Of a DNA stretch of 11,193 nt, positions 1-6,699 are shown one piece after another (position 1 is the stretch's first letter; each line of letters opens with the position of its first letter). This DNA comes from Candidatus Zixiibacteriota bacterium (GTDB lineage: Bacteria > Zixibacteria > MSB-5A5 > UBA10806). The stretch spans positions 1 to 11,193 of the forward strand of contig DOTU01000341.1 in assembly GCA_003520965.1 (NCBI GenBank). Direction: 5' to 3'. Below the pieces are notes generated by a model. That model searched no databases and was not told where the DNA came from. It saw only the letters and a list, made by a program, of their open reading frames with translations. Made by a program: the position numbers and the translations under genes.

Positions 1-458
1 CCACCGATAAGGAAGCCGCGGCGAAATATAAAGTCGACAGGGTCCCGGCTACGATTTTTGTAAACGGCGAAGACCGCGGGCTTCGTTTCTATGGCGTCCC
101 ATCCGGCTATGAGTTTGTAACGGTTCTTGAGACTGTTAAGATGATTTCACAAAACAATTCCGGGTTATCTAAGGAGACTAAGGAATTCTTGGGAAACTTG
201 AAAAAACCGGTTCACTTGCAAGTATTTGTTACGCCTGCCTGCCCATATTGCCCGAGGGCCGTGTTAGCGGCATTTAAAATGGCGTATGAATCGCCACTTG
301 TTACGGCCGATGCTATCGAGGCTACCGAATTTCCTGAGCTGGCCATGAAATATGGTGTCCAGGGAGTGCCAAGAACGGTGATTAACGACACTCTTGATGT
401 CGAAGGCGCGGTTCCCGAACAAATGCTCCTCGATGCCATTAAGGAAGCTATCGCGTAA
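1..458 (+). CDS. Protein disulfide oxidoreductase (glutaredoxin-like PDO), 3' part
   Basis: The reading frame is open from the window edge (first full codon at 3) to a TAA at 456-458, so the ATG at 141 is an internal Met and the start lies outside the window. What is visible is the end of one thioredoxin-like domain (a VPAT cis-Pro strand near 45-60, then IFVNGE) followed by a second complete domain with a CPYC active site (codons 240-251) and a GVPRT cis-Pro loop. Two tandem thioredoxin folds with CPYC in the second domain are typical of the PDO / glutaredoxin-like family, cytosolic dithiol-disulfide oxidoreductases of about 220-240 residues common in anaerobes and thermophiles. The N-terminal active site cannot be seen. 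The fmdB-like gene follows after 34 bp and is probably co-transcribed. Confident at family level; the physiological partner is unknown. Confidence 0.88.
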   Translation, partial: TDKEAAAKYKVDRVPATIFVNGEDRGLRFYGVPSGYEFVTVLETVKMISQNNSGLSKETKEFLGNLKKPVHLQVFVTPACPYCPRAVLAAFKMAYESPLVTADAIEATEFPELAMKYGVQGVPRTVINDTLDVEGAVPEQMLLDAIKEAIA

Positions 459-492
459 TTTTACGAACAACCAGTAATCAGGAGGAATATTA

Positions 493-681
493 ATGCTACT
501 TTATGAATACAAATGCCACGACTGCGATGAGAAATTCGAGGTTTTCGTATTTACATATGCTGACATTGAAGTAGCCTGTTCTGAATGTGGATCAATCAAT
601 ACCGAAAAGGTATTATCAAGCTTTGCCTCGAGCGGGAGTGCCAGCGGCTCGTCTTGCAGGCCAACCAGCCGGTTCAGGTGA
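493..681 (+). CDS. FmdB-type small zinc-ribbon protein
   Basis: This 62-residue protein starts at an ATG preceded by an AGGAGG ribosome site (480-485). It opens with LLYEYKCHDCDEKFEVF, close to the typical FmdB/'regulatory protein' start (M-P-x-Y-E-Y-x-C-x-x-C). Two CxxC pairs (C8/C11 and C29/C32) would bind one zinc, and a Ser/Gly-rich tail ends in SSCRPTSRFR, as is usual for the family. Such proteins were named after a putative regulator of formamidase genes, but their real function is mostly unknown. The gene follows the PDO gene closely and ends before a strong terminator, so the two form a short transcription unit. The family call is firm; no specific role can be assigned. Confidence 0.85.
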   Translation: MLLYEYKCHDCDEKFEVFVFTYADIEVACSECGSINTEKVLSSFASSGSASGSSCRPTSRFR

Positions 682-734
682 GGATAATCCATTAAGCGGC
701 CGGTCGGCCAAGTAATCATAATTTAGATTTGAGG

Positions 735-761
735 AAGCGGTTCAAAAGAGCCGCTTTTTTT
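735..761 (+). terminator. Intrinsic terminator after the PDO-fmdB unit
   Basis: AAGCGGTTC (735-743), a four-A loop, then GAGCCGCTT (748-756) form a 9-bp stem with one T-G wobble, followed directly by a run of T (755-761). It separates the PDO-fmdB unit from the ars-type promoter at 787. Confidence 0.88.
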
Positions 762-786
762 ATAATTGCTATCCCATAAAATAGTC

Positions 787-814
787 TTGACATCTTCGAC
801 TATGTGGTTATATT
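787..814 (+). promoter_or_regulatory. Sigma70-type promoter of the ars operon
   Basis: A consensus -35 box TTGACA (787-792) and a -10-like TATATT (809-814) are separated by 16 bp. The arsR start codon lies 20 bp downstream. The -10 box is enclosed by the inverted repeat at 800-823, so a repressor bound there would block RNA polymerase. Confidence 0.75.
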
Positions 815-823
815 GCCACATAG
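800..823. promoter_or_regulatory. ArsR operator: perfect 8-8-8 inverted repeat
   Basis: CTATGTGG (800-807) and CCACATAG (816-823) are perfect reverse complements around the 8-bp spacer TTATATTG, which contains the -10 box. A dyad of this kind overlapping the promoter just upstream of an arsR-family gene is the usual arrangement for autorepression that is relieved by metal(loid) binding. The symmetry is directly visible; binding by this ArsR is inferred. Confidence 0.75.
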
Positions 824-834
824 GAAGGTGATTT

Positions 835-1158
835 ATGAACAAAGATTACGAATTGGCAGAGATTAAGGCCGATGTCCTGAAAGCCATGGCCCATCCAACC
901 AGGCTTTATATGCTGGAAATGCTGGCCAAAGGTGAAAGATGCGTCTGCGAGCTAAACGAGCTTGTGGATGCCGATCATTCAACTATTTCCAAGCACCTGA
1001 CAATCTTAAAACAGTCGGGATTAGTATCAGATCGCAAGGAGGGGCTCAAGGTTTATTACAGACTCGAGGTTCCTTGTGTCTTGGATTTCATGAAATGCAT
1101 TACTAAGGTCATTTCTGCTCGAGCTCAGAAACATTTGACTGCCATTAATGAAAGATGA
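835..1158 (+). CDS. arsR: ArsR/SmtB-family metalloregulator
   Basis: The 107-residue winged-helix repressor has an AMAHPTRLYMLEML opening helix, the recognition region DHSTISKHLTILKQSGLV (about 47-64), and a beta wing RKEGLKVYYRL. A CxC pair (C36 and C38 in ERCVCEL) matches the As(III)/Sb(III) site of classical ArsR (ELCVCDL); C81 and C88 could add ligands. As(III)-type inducers would release it from the dyad at 800-823. The ATG is preceded by AGGAAGG (822-828) at good spacing. The stop overlaps the next gene's start by 4 nt (ATGA), which indicates translational coupling to the permease. An alternative is that it senses another thiophilic metal, but the CxC motif and neighbours favour arsenic. 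Confidence 0.93.
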   Translation: MNKDYELAEIKADVLKAMAHPTRLYMLEMLAKGERCVCELNELVDADHSTISKHLTILKQSGLVSDRKEGLKVYYRLEVPCVLDFMKCITKVISARAQKHLTAINER

Positions 1159-2243
1159 TGTCTCCCGTGCCTTTAACTGACGTAAAATCCGGCTCAAGCA
1201 AAATCATTGCGGCCAAAAGTAAAACGATTACTAGTCCGCTCCTGCTTAAGCTGATAATTGCGGGAGCAATTTGGTATATAATCTATCATTTTCTGGCCCC
1301 TGTCACAGGCTGGATTACGCATGGGTTATTAGGTTTGTCAAGCGACAGCCATTTAGGAAGCGCATTTGAGTTTTTTATTTTTGAAGTCCCCAAGATTTTG
1401 ATGCTCTTGGTCGCGGTGGTCTTTGGAGTGGGTATAATAAGGTCGTTCTTCACTCCAGGGCGAACACGACAACTGCTGGCAGGCAAACAGGAGTTCGTCG
1501 GGAATATCATGGCTTCAACTCTAGGTATAGTTACGCCATTTTGCTCCTGCTCTGCGGTGCCCCTGTTTATCGGATTCGTTGAAACAGGCGTGCCTCTGGG
1601 GGTAACTTTATCATTTCTCATTGCCTCCCCGATGATAAACGAAGTGGCGATGGTTCTCCTGTTCGGAATGTTCGGCTTCAAGGTGGCCGCCATCTATGTT
1701 TCAGCCGGATTGGTAATTGCGATTCTGTCTGGATTTATTATAGGCAAATTGCACTTAGAACGATTCATCGAGGATTGGGTCCATACCGTCAAATTGGGTG
1801 AGACTCAAAGTGAACAAATCCGTTACCGTTGGTCTGACAGGGTGGAGATCGGCTGGATAGCAGTGAAGGAAATTGTCGGAAAAGTTTGGCCGTATGTTTT
1901 GGGAGGAATAGCCGTTGGCGCGTTTATTCATGGATATGTCCCTCAAAACCTGATGGCCTCAATTATGACCAAAGGCTCCTGGTGGAGCGTGCCGCTGGCA
2001 GTAATTCTGGGGGTCCCCATGTATTCCAATGCCGCGGGGATAATTCCAATCATGCAGGCGCTCTTAGAAAAAGGCGTTCCCTTGGGTACTGCCCTGGCAT
2101 TTATGATGGCGGTTATAGGGTTATCGCTGCCTGAAACTATTATCCTTCGTAAAGTCCTTAAAATTCAGTTGATAATGATTTTTGTAGGAATAGTTGCAGT
2201 GGGAATTATTGCTGTAGGCTATCTATTTAACTTTATTCTATAA
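1155..2243 (+). CDS. ArsP_1/DUF318-family permease (putative organoarsenical or metal efflux)
   Basis: This 362-residue integral membrane protein has roughly eight to ten hydrophobic segments. Residues 126-140 read as TPFCSCSAVPLFIGF with C130 and C132, the hallmark of the DUF318/ArsP_1 permease family, followed by GVPLG, SPMINEVAM, and a C-terminal half with GVPMYSNAAGIIPI and LSLPETIILRKVL. Characterised ArsP exports trivalent organoarsenicals such as methylarsenite and reduced roxarsone; the related SO_0444 group is annotated as Cu/Zn efflux, but this protein lacks an obvious His-rich tail. Its ATG overlaps the arsR stop. Two Met codons (1155 and 1158) are possible starts. With an ArsR upstream and thioredoxin/CcdA genes downstream, export of a thiol-binding arsenical is the best reading. 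The family is firm; the substrate is inferred. Confidence 0.88.
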   Translation: MMSPVPLTDVKSGSSKIIAAKSKTITSPLLLKLIIAGAIWYIIYHFLAPVTGWITHGLLGLSSDSHLGSAFEFFIFEVPKILMLLVAVVFGVGIIRSFFTPGRTRQLLAGKQEFVGNIMASTLGIVTPFCSCSAVPLFIGFVETGVPLGVTLSFLIASPMINEVAMVLLFGMFGFKVAAIYVSAGLVIAILSGFIIGKLHLERFIEDWVHTVKLGETQSEQIRYRWSDRVEIGWIAVKEIVGKVWPYVLGGIAVGAFIHGYVPQNLMASIMTKGSWWSVPLAVILGVPMYSNAAGIIPIMQALLEKGVPLGTALAFMMAVIGLSLPETIILRKVLKIQLIMIFVGIVAVGIIAVGYLFNFIL

Positions 2244-2272
2244 AATGTAAATACAGTTAAGAAGGGTTTTCG

Positions 2273-2773
2273 ATGACAATGGTACGCATATTAATAAGCT
2301 CAGTTATGCTTCTGGCTATTGCTGCCAATAGCGGATTTGCTCAAAGAAATTCAACTACTGATACCGCCAGGGTCTATTCAAATAGTTTGGTAATTCAGGA
2401 TTCCTTAAATGTTCAAAAACAGGTCGATAACCTTCAGCAATTACGCGCTGATCTCTTAACCGGTAAACCGACACTGGCCTTTTTCTACTATTCGGTGGCC
2501 TGCTCCTGCACTGCCGCCAAATGCGCTATTGCGTCAGCGGCGATTGATAGTATTCCCGAACTAAACGGCAATGATGACTCGCTGAATTTTAGTAAAATCG
2601 ATGCTTACCTTGTTCCTGAGGCCGAAAGCTTATTCAACCTTATGATAATGCCGGCAGTGGTTTATTATGGTAAAGACGGCGAAGAAGTAAATCGAATCGA
2701 ATGGGGAACGAGCCGCGAGGCAATTAAAAGGCTAATTGATCATCCGGAGGAACAACAGGAACCGATAGATTAA
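2273..2773 (+). CDS. Exported Cys-rich thioredoxin-like protein (ArsF-like position)
   Basis: A 166-residue protein with an N-terminal signal peptide (hydrophobic 5-19, cleavage likely after SGFA, residue 24). After a charged, helix-rich spacer (40-65) comes KPTLAFFYYSVACSCTAAKC, a beta strand running into a Cys cluster C77, C79 and C84, and then IMPAVVYYGKDG with P127 where a thioredoxin-fold cis-Pro would sit. So it looks like a periplasmic thioredoxin-fold domain with a CxC-x4-C site rather than the normal CxxC. In related arsenic operons this slot is often filled by the ArsF family (nitroreductase subunit, arsEFG system), to which length, export and layout are similar, but sequence identity cannot be judged here. 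The start is set by GAAGGG (2261-2266). Function is uncertain; a redox role is likely. Confidence 0.72.
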   Translation: MTMVRILISSVMLLAIAANSGFAQRNSTTDTARVYSNSLVIQDSLNVQKQVDNLQQLRADLLTGKPTLAFFYYSVACSCTAAKCAIASAAIDSIPELNGNDDSLNFSKIDAYLVPEAESLFNLMIMPAVVYYGKDGEEVNRIEWGTSREAIKRLIDHPEEQQEPID

Positions 2774-2793
2774 ATTTTAAGGGAGATAAAATT

Positions 2794-3060
2794 ATGAAAA
2801 TTCAAATATTGGGAATGGGCTGCCCCAAATGCAAGAAGACTGCAGAGGTCATGCATGAGGCAGCTATTAAGCTGGGGCTGCGCGAAGGCAGCGATTATGT
2901 ATTGGAAAAGGTAGATACTATTAACGAAATCATGAAATTCGGAGTCACTATCACGCCGGGCGTGGCCATTGATGGGAAAGTGATGGTTTCCGGCAAGGTG
3001 CCTTCGATAAGCGAGGCAACAACCTATATCACCAATAAACTATCCGAGGGGGTTGTATGA
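2794..3060 (+). CDS. Small redox-active disulfide protein (thioredoxin_3, MTH895-like)
   Basis: An 88-residue compact protein without a signal peptide: KIQILGMGCPKCKKTAE carries the CPKC active site (C10/C13) in the beta1-alpha1 turn, and GVTITPGVAIDGKVMVSGKVPS carries the cis-Pro (P55) and the typical 'TPGvaidGkvv.sGkvPs' end of the redox_disulf_2 / thioredoxin_3 family. It is cytosolic and probably passes reducing equivalents or handles bound metalloid. These proteins recur next to ArsR, ArsP_1 permeases and CcdA-like proteins; one may correspond to ArsE of arsEFG systems (inference). The GGGAG site (2781-2785) lies just upstream. Its stop overlaps the next gene by 4 nt (ATGA). Confidence 0.88.
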   Translation: MKIQILGMGCPKCKKTAEVMHEAAIKLGLREGSDYVLEKVDTINEIMKFGVTITPGVAIDGKVMVSGKVPSISEATTYITNKLSEGVV

Positions 3061-3482
3061 CTAGCATCAAAAAAACATTGTTTGCCGGGGTAATTATTAC
3101 AGGATTAATTTCGCTGATATTTAGTGGATCCTCCGCTGGCGATAAAAAAACTACTACTAATGCATCAGATGATTCATCGAAGGCAGCTCCAGGCAAACGA
3201 GCAACATTGCCTAAATTGATCGATCTTGGCAGCAAAAGCTGCATACCCTGCAAGAAGATGGCCCCCATATTGGAGGAGATGAAGACTGAGTACAAAGGCA
3301 AAGCTGAGGTCATTTTCATCGATACTAAAGAGGATCGTGACTCTGCCCTGAAATATAAGATCACCTTGATTCCCACACAAATCTTCTTCGATACATCCGG
3401 AATAGAGGTTTATCGGCACATTGGATTTTTCCCTGCCGATTCAATTAAGGCGCATTTTAAAGCCCTGGGGATTGAGCTTTAG
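3057..3482 (+). CDS. Membrane-anchored or exported thioredoxin (CIPC)
   Basis: The 141-residue protein begins with a hydrophobic signal or anchor (about 7-24), then a Lys/Asp/Ser-rich linker (28-48), then a thioredoxin domain: LIDLGSKSCIPCKKMAPILEEM with active-site C62/C65, VIFIDTKED, and a TLIPTQIFFD cis-Pro loop (P106). It should act outside the cytoplasmic membrane as the exported partner of the CcdA-like protein encoded next to it, delivering electrons to an oxidised substrate. The start overlaps the preceding gene (ATGA) with a GAGGGGG site just upstream, and the stop overlaps the next start by 1 nt, so expression is coupled on both sides. Thioredoxin family is certain; the substrate is unknown. 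Confidence 0.9.
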   Translation: MTSIKKTLFAGVIITGLISLIFSGSSAGDKKTTTNASDDSSKAAPGKRATLPKLIDLGSKSCIPCKKMAPILEEMKTEYKGKAEVIFIDTKEDRDSALKYKITLIPTQIFFDTSGIEVYRHIGFFPADSIKAHFKALGIEL

Positions 3483-4159
3483 TGGAGTCGCTGGCAGTAT
3501 TCATTCAGAATAATCCCGCTTTTGCATTGGTCGCTGTTTTTGCAGGCGGTTTAATCTCAGCAGCCTCGCCATGTGTTTTGGCGGTGATTCCTTTGGTAAT
3601 TGGTTATGTTGGCGGATATTCTCAAGGCGATAAAAAAAAGGCGTTAAAATATTCATTGATTTTTGCGCTTGGACTGGCAATCGCATTTACACTTCTAGGT
3701 GCGGCCGCAGGTTTTATCGGTTCATTTTTGGGATTGACCGGCAAATACTTTTTCTGGGCGATTGCCGTTATTGCAATAATTATGGGGTTATCGCTTATAG
3801 GCTTTTTTGAAATTCGATTTCCCTTTAAAAATAAACTGCAGGTGAAAACCGGGGGGCTATTGGGCGCGTTTTTAATGGGGCTTCTGTTCGGAATCGCTTC
3901 ATCGCCATGCGCCACACCTGTCTTGGTAGTAATTCTGGCTTATGTCGCTACCAAAGGCCAAATATTATATGGAACGCTGCTTCTTTTTACATATGCGATC
4001 GCGCACTGCGCACTTATCATTCTGGCAGGAGCAGTAACTGGTTTTGTGGAATCGTTTGCCAAATCCAAAGGGATCGCTAATTTCTCGATCTGGGCAAAAA
4101 AGGTATCCGGCGCCTTAATTATTTTTGCCGGTGGCTATATACTTTATTTGAATCGTTGA
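3482..4159 (+). CDS. CcdA/DsbD-type membrane electron carrier (ArsG-like candidate)
   Basis: This 225-residue protein has about six membrane segments. It has the duplicated CcdA signature: ISAASPCVLAVIPLVIGYVGG in helix 1 (C31) and ASSPCATPVLVVILAYV in helix 4 (C143), the Cys pair that shuttles electrons from cytosolic thioredoxin to exported partners; a further C176 lies in a later helix. The GTG start at 3482 overlaps the previous TAG by 1 nt. The nearest weak ribosome site is GGGG about 10 nt upstream, so it probably relies on coupling. In arsEFG-type operons a protein of this family and size is annotated as the ArsG aminobenzylarsenical efflux permease; CcdA-like electron transfer is the alternative and may be the real role. 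It ends the ars operon. Confidence 0.88.
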   Translation: MESLAVFIQNNPAFALVAVFAGGLISAASPCVLAVIPLVIGYVGGYSQGDKKKALKYSLIFALGLAIAFTLLGAAAGFIGSFLGLTGKYFFWAIAVIAIIMGLSLIGFFEIRFPFKNKLQVKTGGLLGAFLMGLLFGIASSPCATPVLVVILAYVATKGQILYGTLLLFTYAIAHCALIILAGAVTGFVESFAKSKGIANFSIWAKKVSGALIIFAGGYILYLNR

Positions 4160-4305
4160 TAATTTGATTATCGTTGTATCGTATTATTTTGCAACGGCTT
4201 GATCAACATGGCAGCCCAAACCTCTCTCTCCTCAAACTCTAATGAGCTTTCAGTTTCCGATCCGGATGCACCATGTTGAAAGCGACTGAAGCCTGTGGAA
4301 AACAA
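4160..4305. other. Intergenic gap between convergent ars and chr operons
   Basis: No coding region is supported here. Two symmetries are present: GATAAT-TTG-ATTATC (4158-4172), an AT-rich hairpin overlapping the end of the CcdA-like gene, and a 9-bp inverted repeat TCAACATGG (4203-4211) / CCATGTTGA (4271-4279) about 59 bp apart. Neither is followed by a convincing T run, so a bidirectional terminator is plausible but not shown. Confidence 0.45.
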
Positions 4306-5475
4306 TCAATTAAAGAGAGATACTGATTTATTTAGAAGCGACCAAATTAATCCCGCCGATGCCCCTCCCATTACTACCCAGACAGAATTGAGGCGATATC
4401 GAAAAAGAAGAAACAGCGCTACAACTCCCAGGCATATCGTGAATGGATCAACCAACGAAGCCCGCCCAAGTTGCCAAGTCACTGCAGCCATTAGTCCAAG
4501 TGCAGCGACGTTGACGCCGTCCAGCAGGCTACCCGCAAATTTAGACTTGCGGATTCGGGGAATCAGAGGATTTGATATCGCCACGAATACGAATGATGGA
4601 AGGCAGATTGCGAAAGTGGCCAGGGTCGCTCCCGAAAAGCCGCCCAATATATATCCTATGAACGTCGCAGCGGTGAATATCGGCCCCGGCGTGATCTGTC
4701 CGATAGCAACAGCGTTGATTAGTTGCTGGTCGGTTAACCAGTGCAGCCGTTCGACGAAATCGGCACGCAAAAACGCCAAAAGCACATATCCGCTTCCATA
4801 CCAGACGGCGCCAATCTTTAGCATATTAAGGGTAAGCCCGATTAAACTGAAATTAACAGGAATCTGTGAAACCGCCATTAATCCGCAGGAGGGAATGGTC
4901 AATAGTGCTGCCGCTTTCCCTTTGAGAAGTCGCCAGTTTTTCGCGAGCATAACCGCTATTCCACCGAATAAGAGCAGGGCAATTTCATTTATGCCCAGGA
5001 AATAGAGACTGATTACACCGATTCCGACCGCAGCTAATAATCTGCTATTAATAGCCTTTTTGCCCAAATTCCATAGCGCCTGAATTATTATCGCAATTAC
5101 GATAGGCTTCACACCATATAACAACCAGCTTGCCTGCGGAGTACTTCCGAATCGCACATAAGCCCATGCGAATAGGAGCACGATCAAAACCGCCGGCATC
5201 ATGAAGGATAATCCCCCAATGAGCAAGCCGCGCCACCCTGCCTTCAAAAAGCCAATGTGCATGGCCATCTCTGTGGAGTTAGGCCCAGGGATCAAATTAG
5301 TGGCGCCAATGAGATCGAGAAACTGCTCATCACTCATCCACTTTCGCCGTTTAACCACTTCATCATGCATCATTCCAATGTGCGCTGCCGGGCCCCCAAA
5401 TGCCGTCGCGCCTAAACGCAAGAAGAGCTTCGCCAGTTCTCCCAGAGGTCCCCGATTTTGGGCTTCATCAGCCAT
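4306..5475 (-). CDS. chrA: Chromate transporter ChrA (long, two-domain)
   Basis: The 389-residue protein has the two homologous CHR halves of long-chain ChrA. The N-half carries FLRLGATAFGGPAAHIGMM, RRKWMSDEQF and ATNLIPGPNSTEMAMHIGF; the C-half carries KIGAVWYGSGYVLLAFL, HWLTDQQLINAVAIGQITPGP and FIGYILGG. It is a cytoplasmic-membrane protein with about ten helices, and ChrA proteins expel chromate using the proton gradient. An upstream in-frame extension to 5589 exists, but the ATG at 5475 is preceded by GAAGGA (5484-5489, 8-nt spacing) and is followed directly by family-like sequence, so it is preferred. It overlaps the end of the doxX-like gene by 8 nt and is the last gene of a padR-led operon. 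Chromate is the expected substrate; other oxyanions cannot be excluded. Confidence 0.93.
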   Translation of the reverse strand: MADEAQNRGPLGELAKLFLRLGATAFGGPAAHIGMMHDEVVKRRKWMSDEQFLDLIGATNLIPGPNSTEMAMHIGFLKAGWRGLLIGGLSFMMPAVLIVLLFAWAYVRFGSTPQASWLLYGVKPIVIAIIIQALWNLGKKAINSRLLAAVGIGVISLYFLGINEIALLLFGGIAVMLAKNWRLLKGKAAALLTIPSCGLMAVSQIPVNFSLIGLTLNMLKIGAVWYGSGYVLLAFLRADFVERLHWLTDQQLINAVAIGQITPGPIFTAATFIGYILGGFSGATLATFAICLPSFVFVAISNPLIPRIRKSKFAGSLLDGVNVAALGLMAAVTWQLGRASLVDPFTICLGVVALFLLFRYRLNSVWVVMGGASAGLIWSLLNKSVSLFN

Positions 5476-5914
5476 TCGCGTTGTCCTTCGTCCGTACCGC
5501 CAGCCAATGATCGATTGAAAATGCGCCGGCCCCAACTGTGAGTAGAAAAAGTAGCCCGAGTAACATAGCAAAGTCGGTTCGAGCCTCATGGGCCATCGCC
5601 CAAAATCCTTTATTGGTGAGAATAGGGAGTTTTGTTGTAAGAATTGCCACAGTTATGTCTACCAAAAGCGGGATGGCTGCCAGCCTTGTCAGTATCCCAA
5701 TGACAATTAAAAGTCCACATGTTATCTCGACGACTCCCACAAAGGGGGCCAGAATATGGGGCGCTGGAATTCCGATGGCCGTAAATCTTCCAACTCCGAG
5801 CGTATCTGGGAATAGAAATTTCTGGACTCCCTCCGAGAAAAAGACATGCCCGACAAGTAAGCGAATCAGCACGGTAGCATGCGGTGCCGTTGTGTTAATC
5901 AAACGATTTACCAT
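5468..5914 (-). CDS. DoxX-family membrane protein
   Basis: A 148-residue protein with four hydrophobic helices. It shows the DoxX pattern: VLIRLLVGHVFFSEGVQKFLFP (helix 1 with the GxxFxxxGxxK-type run), IPAPHILAPFVGVVEITCGLLIVIGILTRLAAIP, and a final LGLLFLLTVGAGAFSIDHWL. DoxX-like proteins are subunits or relatives of thiosulfate:quinone oxidoreductase and of other membrane redox or stress complexes; in most bacteria the role is undefined. The ATG follows a strong AGGAGG (5921-5926), and the gene lies 3 bp after the porin-like gene and overlaps chrA by 8 nt, so it is tied to chromate export. It may help protect against oxidative damage or couple quinones, but that is inference. Confidence 0.85.
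   Translation of the reverse strand: MVNRLINTTAPHATVLIRLLVGHVFFSEGVQKFLFPDTLGVGRFTAIGIPAPHILAPFVGVVEITCGLLIVIGILTRLAAIPLLVDITVAILTTKLPILTNKGFWAMAHEARTDFAMLLGLLFLLTVGAGAFSIDHWLAVRTKDNANG
5484..5489 (-). promoter_or_regulatory. Ribosome-binding site fixing the chrA start
   Basis: GAAGGA on the minus strand, 8 nt before the ATG at 5475, selects this start over the longer frame that would begin inside doxX at 5589. Confidence 0.65.
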
Positions 5915-5917
5915 AAC

Positions 5918-6697
5918 CTACCTCCTCGGCCCAAGCGTCGTCTGAAGCGCGACATAGGACTCAAATCCGGAAGATCCTTGAACGGAATTGCCCGCGGAGA
6001 ATAGAAAATGATATGAATCGCTCAAATCAAGGATCGCACCCATATTCAGTTTAGTGCCTGACTCGCCCTCGATTGTATCCGGTGTCGTGTGAAATAGTTC
6101 GATACCCATAGTAAGAATGGAATTAAGGCGTCGCTGCAAAAGCCAGCCGATGAGCCACCAGTCCCGATTTCCCGAGCCGGGATTGATCCAATATCCTGCG
6201 CCTCCATACGATGTCCATTCGCGACCTTCAGCCCCAATGCTCTTCTGAATCCAGAGGGGCAAAAACATTTGAAACTGTCCACCGCCCAGGTCGCGTCCGC
6301 GGTCACCGGTTGGAATTTCAATGATCGGAAACAACCCCATCTGTGGATGGTGCGCAGTCTCATCCATAAACCGGTATTTTACTCCTATTTCAGTATCACC
6401 ATAACCGAATTGGGTTGTTCCATGCTTCGGTGCCGAAAAATTAATGGGAGCAATCAAGTGAAGTTGCAAATTGGGGATAGCTCCATAGTTTAATTCTATG
6501 TGCGGGCAGGTTCCAGACCAGCCGTCAGATTCATGGCCAACCTGGGATGCCAGATAAAATTCCCAATGCCGATAATCGACTGGCTCCGGATCATCGGTTA
6601 CGAAAGGCGGGCCTGCGTTTATTGAGGACGGTAAAATAACTGCGACAATAATAAATACCGAAACGCATATTTTCCTTGAATGGCAACTTATGGTCAT
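5918..6697 (-). CDS. Exported outer-membrane transporter-like protein (Phenol_MetA_deg-like)
   Basis: A 259-residue protein with a signal peptide (hydrophobic about 9-25, cleavage after SINA, residue 28) and a mature start GPPFVTDDPEPVDYRHWEFYLA, characteristic of the 'MetA-pathway of phenol degradation'/transporter group of predicted outer-membrane beta-barrels. The rest alternates short amphipathic strands (LQLHLIAPINF, TEIGVKYRFM, MGLFPIIEIPTG, YHFLFSAG) and ends in VALQTTLGPRR. The frame could begin at 6712, but that start would overlap padR and lacks a ribosome site; the ATG at 6697 has GGGAG (6704-6708) six nt upstream. It sits 2 bp after padR and 3 bp before doxX. It probably forms a pore that helps export or entry of anions; the substrate is unknown. 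Confidence 0.8.
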   Translation of the reverse strand: MTISCHSRKICVSVFIIVAVILPSSINAGPPFVTDDPEPVDYRHWEFYLASQVGHESDGWSGTCPHIELNYGAIPNLQLHLIAPINFSAPKHGTTQFGYGDTEIGVKYRFMDETAHHPQMGLFPIIEIPTGDRGRDLGGGQFQMFLPLWIQKSIGAEGREWTSYGGAGYWINPGSGNRDWWLIGWLLQRRLNSILTMGIELFHTTPDTIEGESGTKLNMGAILDLSDSYHFLFSAGNSVQGSSGFESYVALQTTLGPRR

Positions 6698-6699
6698 CA

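Noticed and set aside
141..458. Stand-alone 105-residue thioredoxin starting at 141
   Set aside because: The frame is open upstream to the window edge and encodes PDO-like sequence, so the Met at 141 is internal.
698..709. GGCCG-GT-CGGCC hairpin as a second terminator
   Set aside because: The two-base loop is too small and no T tract follows; the stem at 735-761 is clearly the terminator.
1286..1693. 135-residue minus-strand open frame within the permease
   Set aside because: Antisense shadow of the permease gene, with no motif or ribosome site.
4158..4172. Hairpin GATAAT-TTG-ATTATC as the terminator of the ars operon
   Set aside because: The stem is only 6 bp and AT-rich, it overlaps the stop codon, and no T run follows it.
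4295..5005. 236-residue plus-strand open frame
   Set aside because: It lies wholly antisense to chrA, is low-complexity and Pro/Ser/Arg-rich, and has no family features; chrA on the other strand is clear.
5476..5589. Longer N-terminus for ChrA
   Set aside because: The extra residues do not look like the family and lie inside doxX, while a ribosome site precedes the ATG at 5475.
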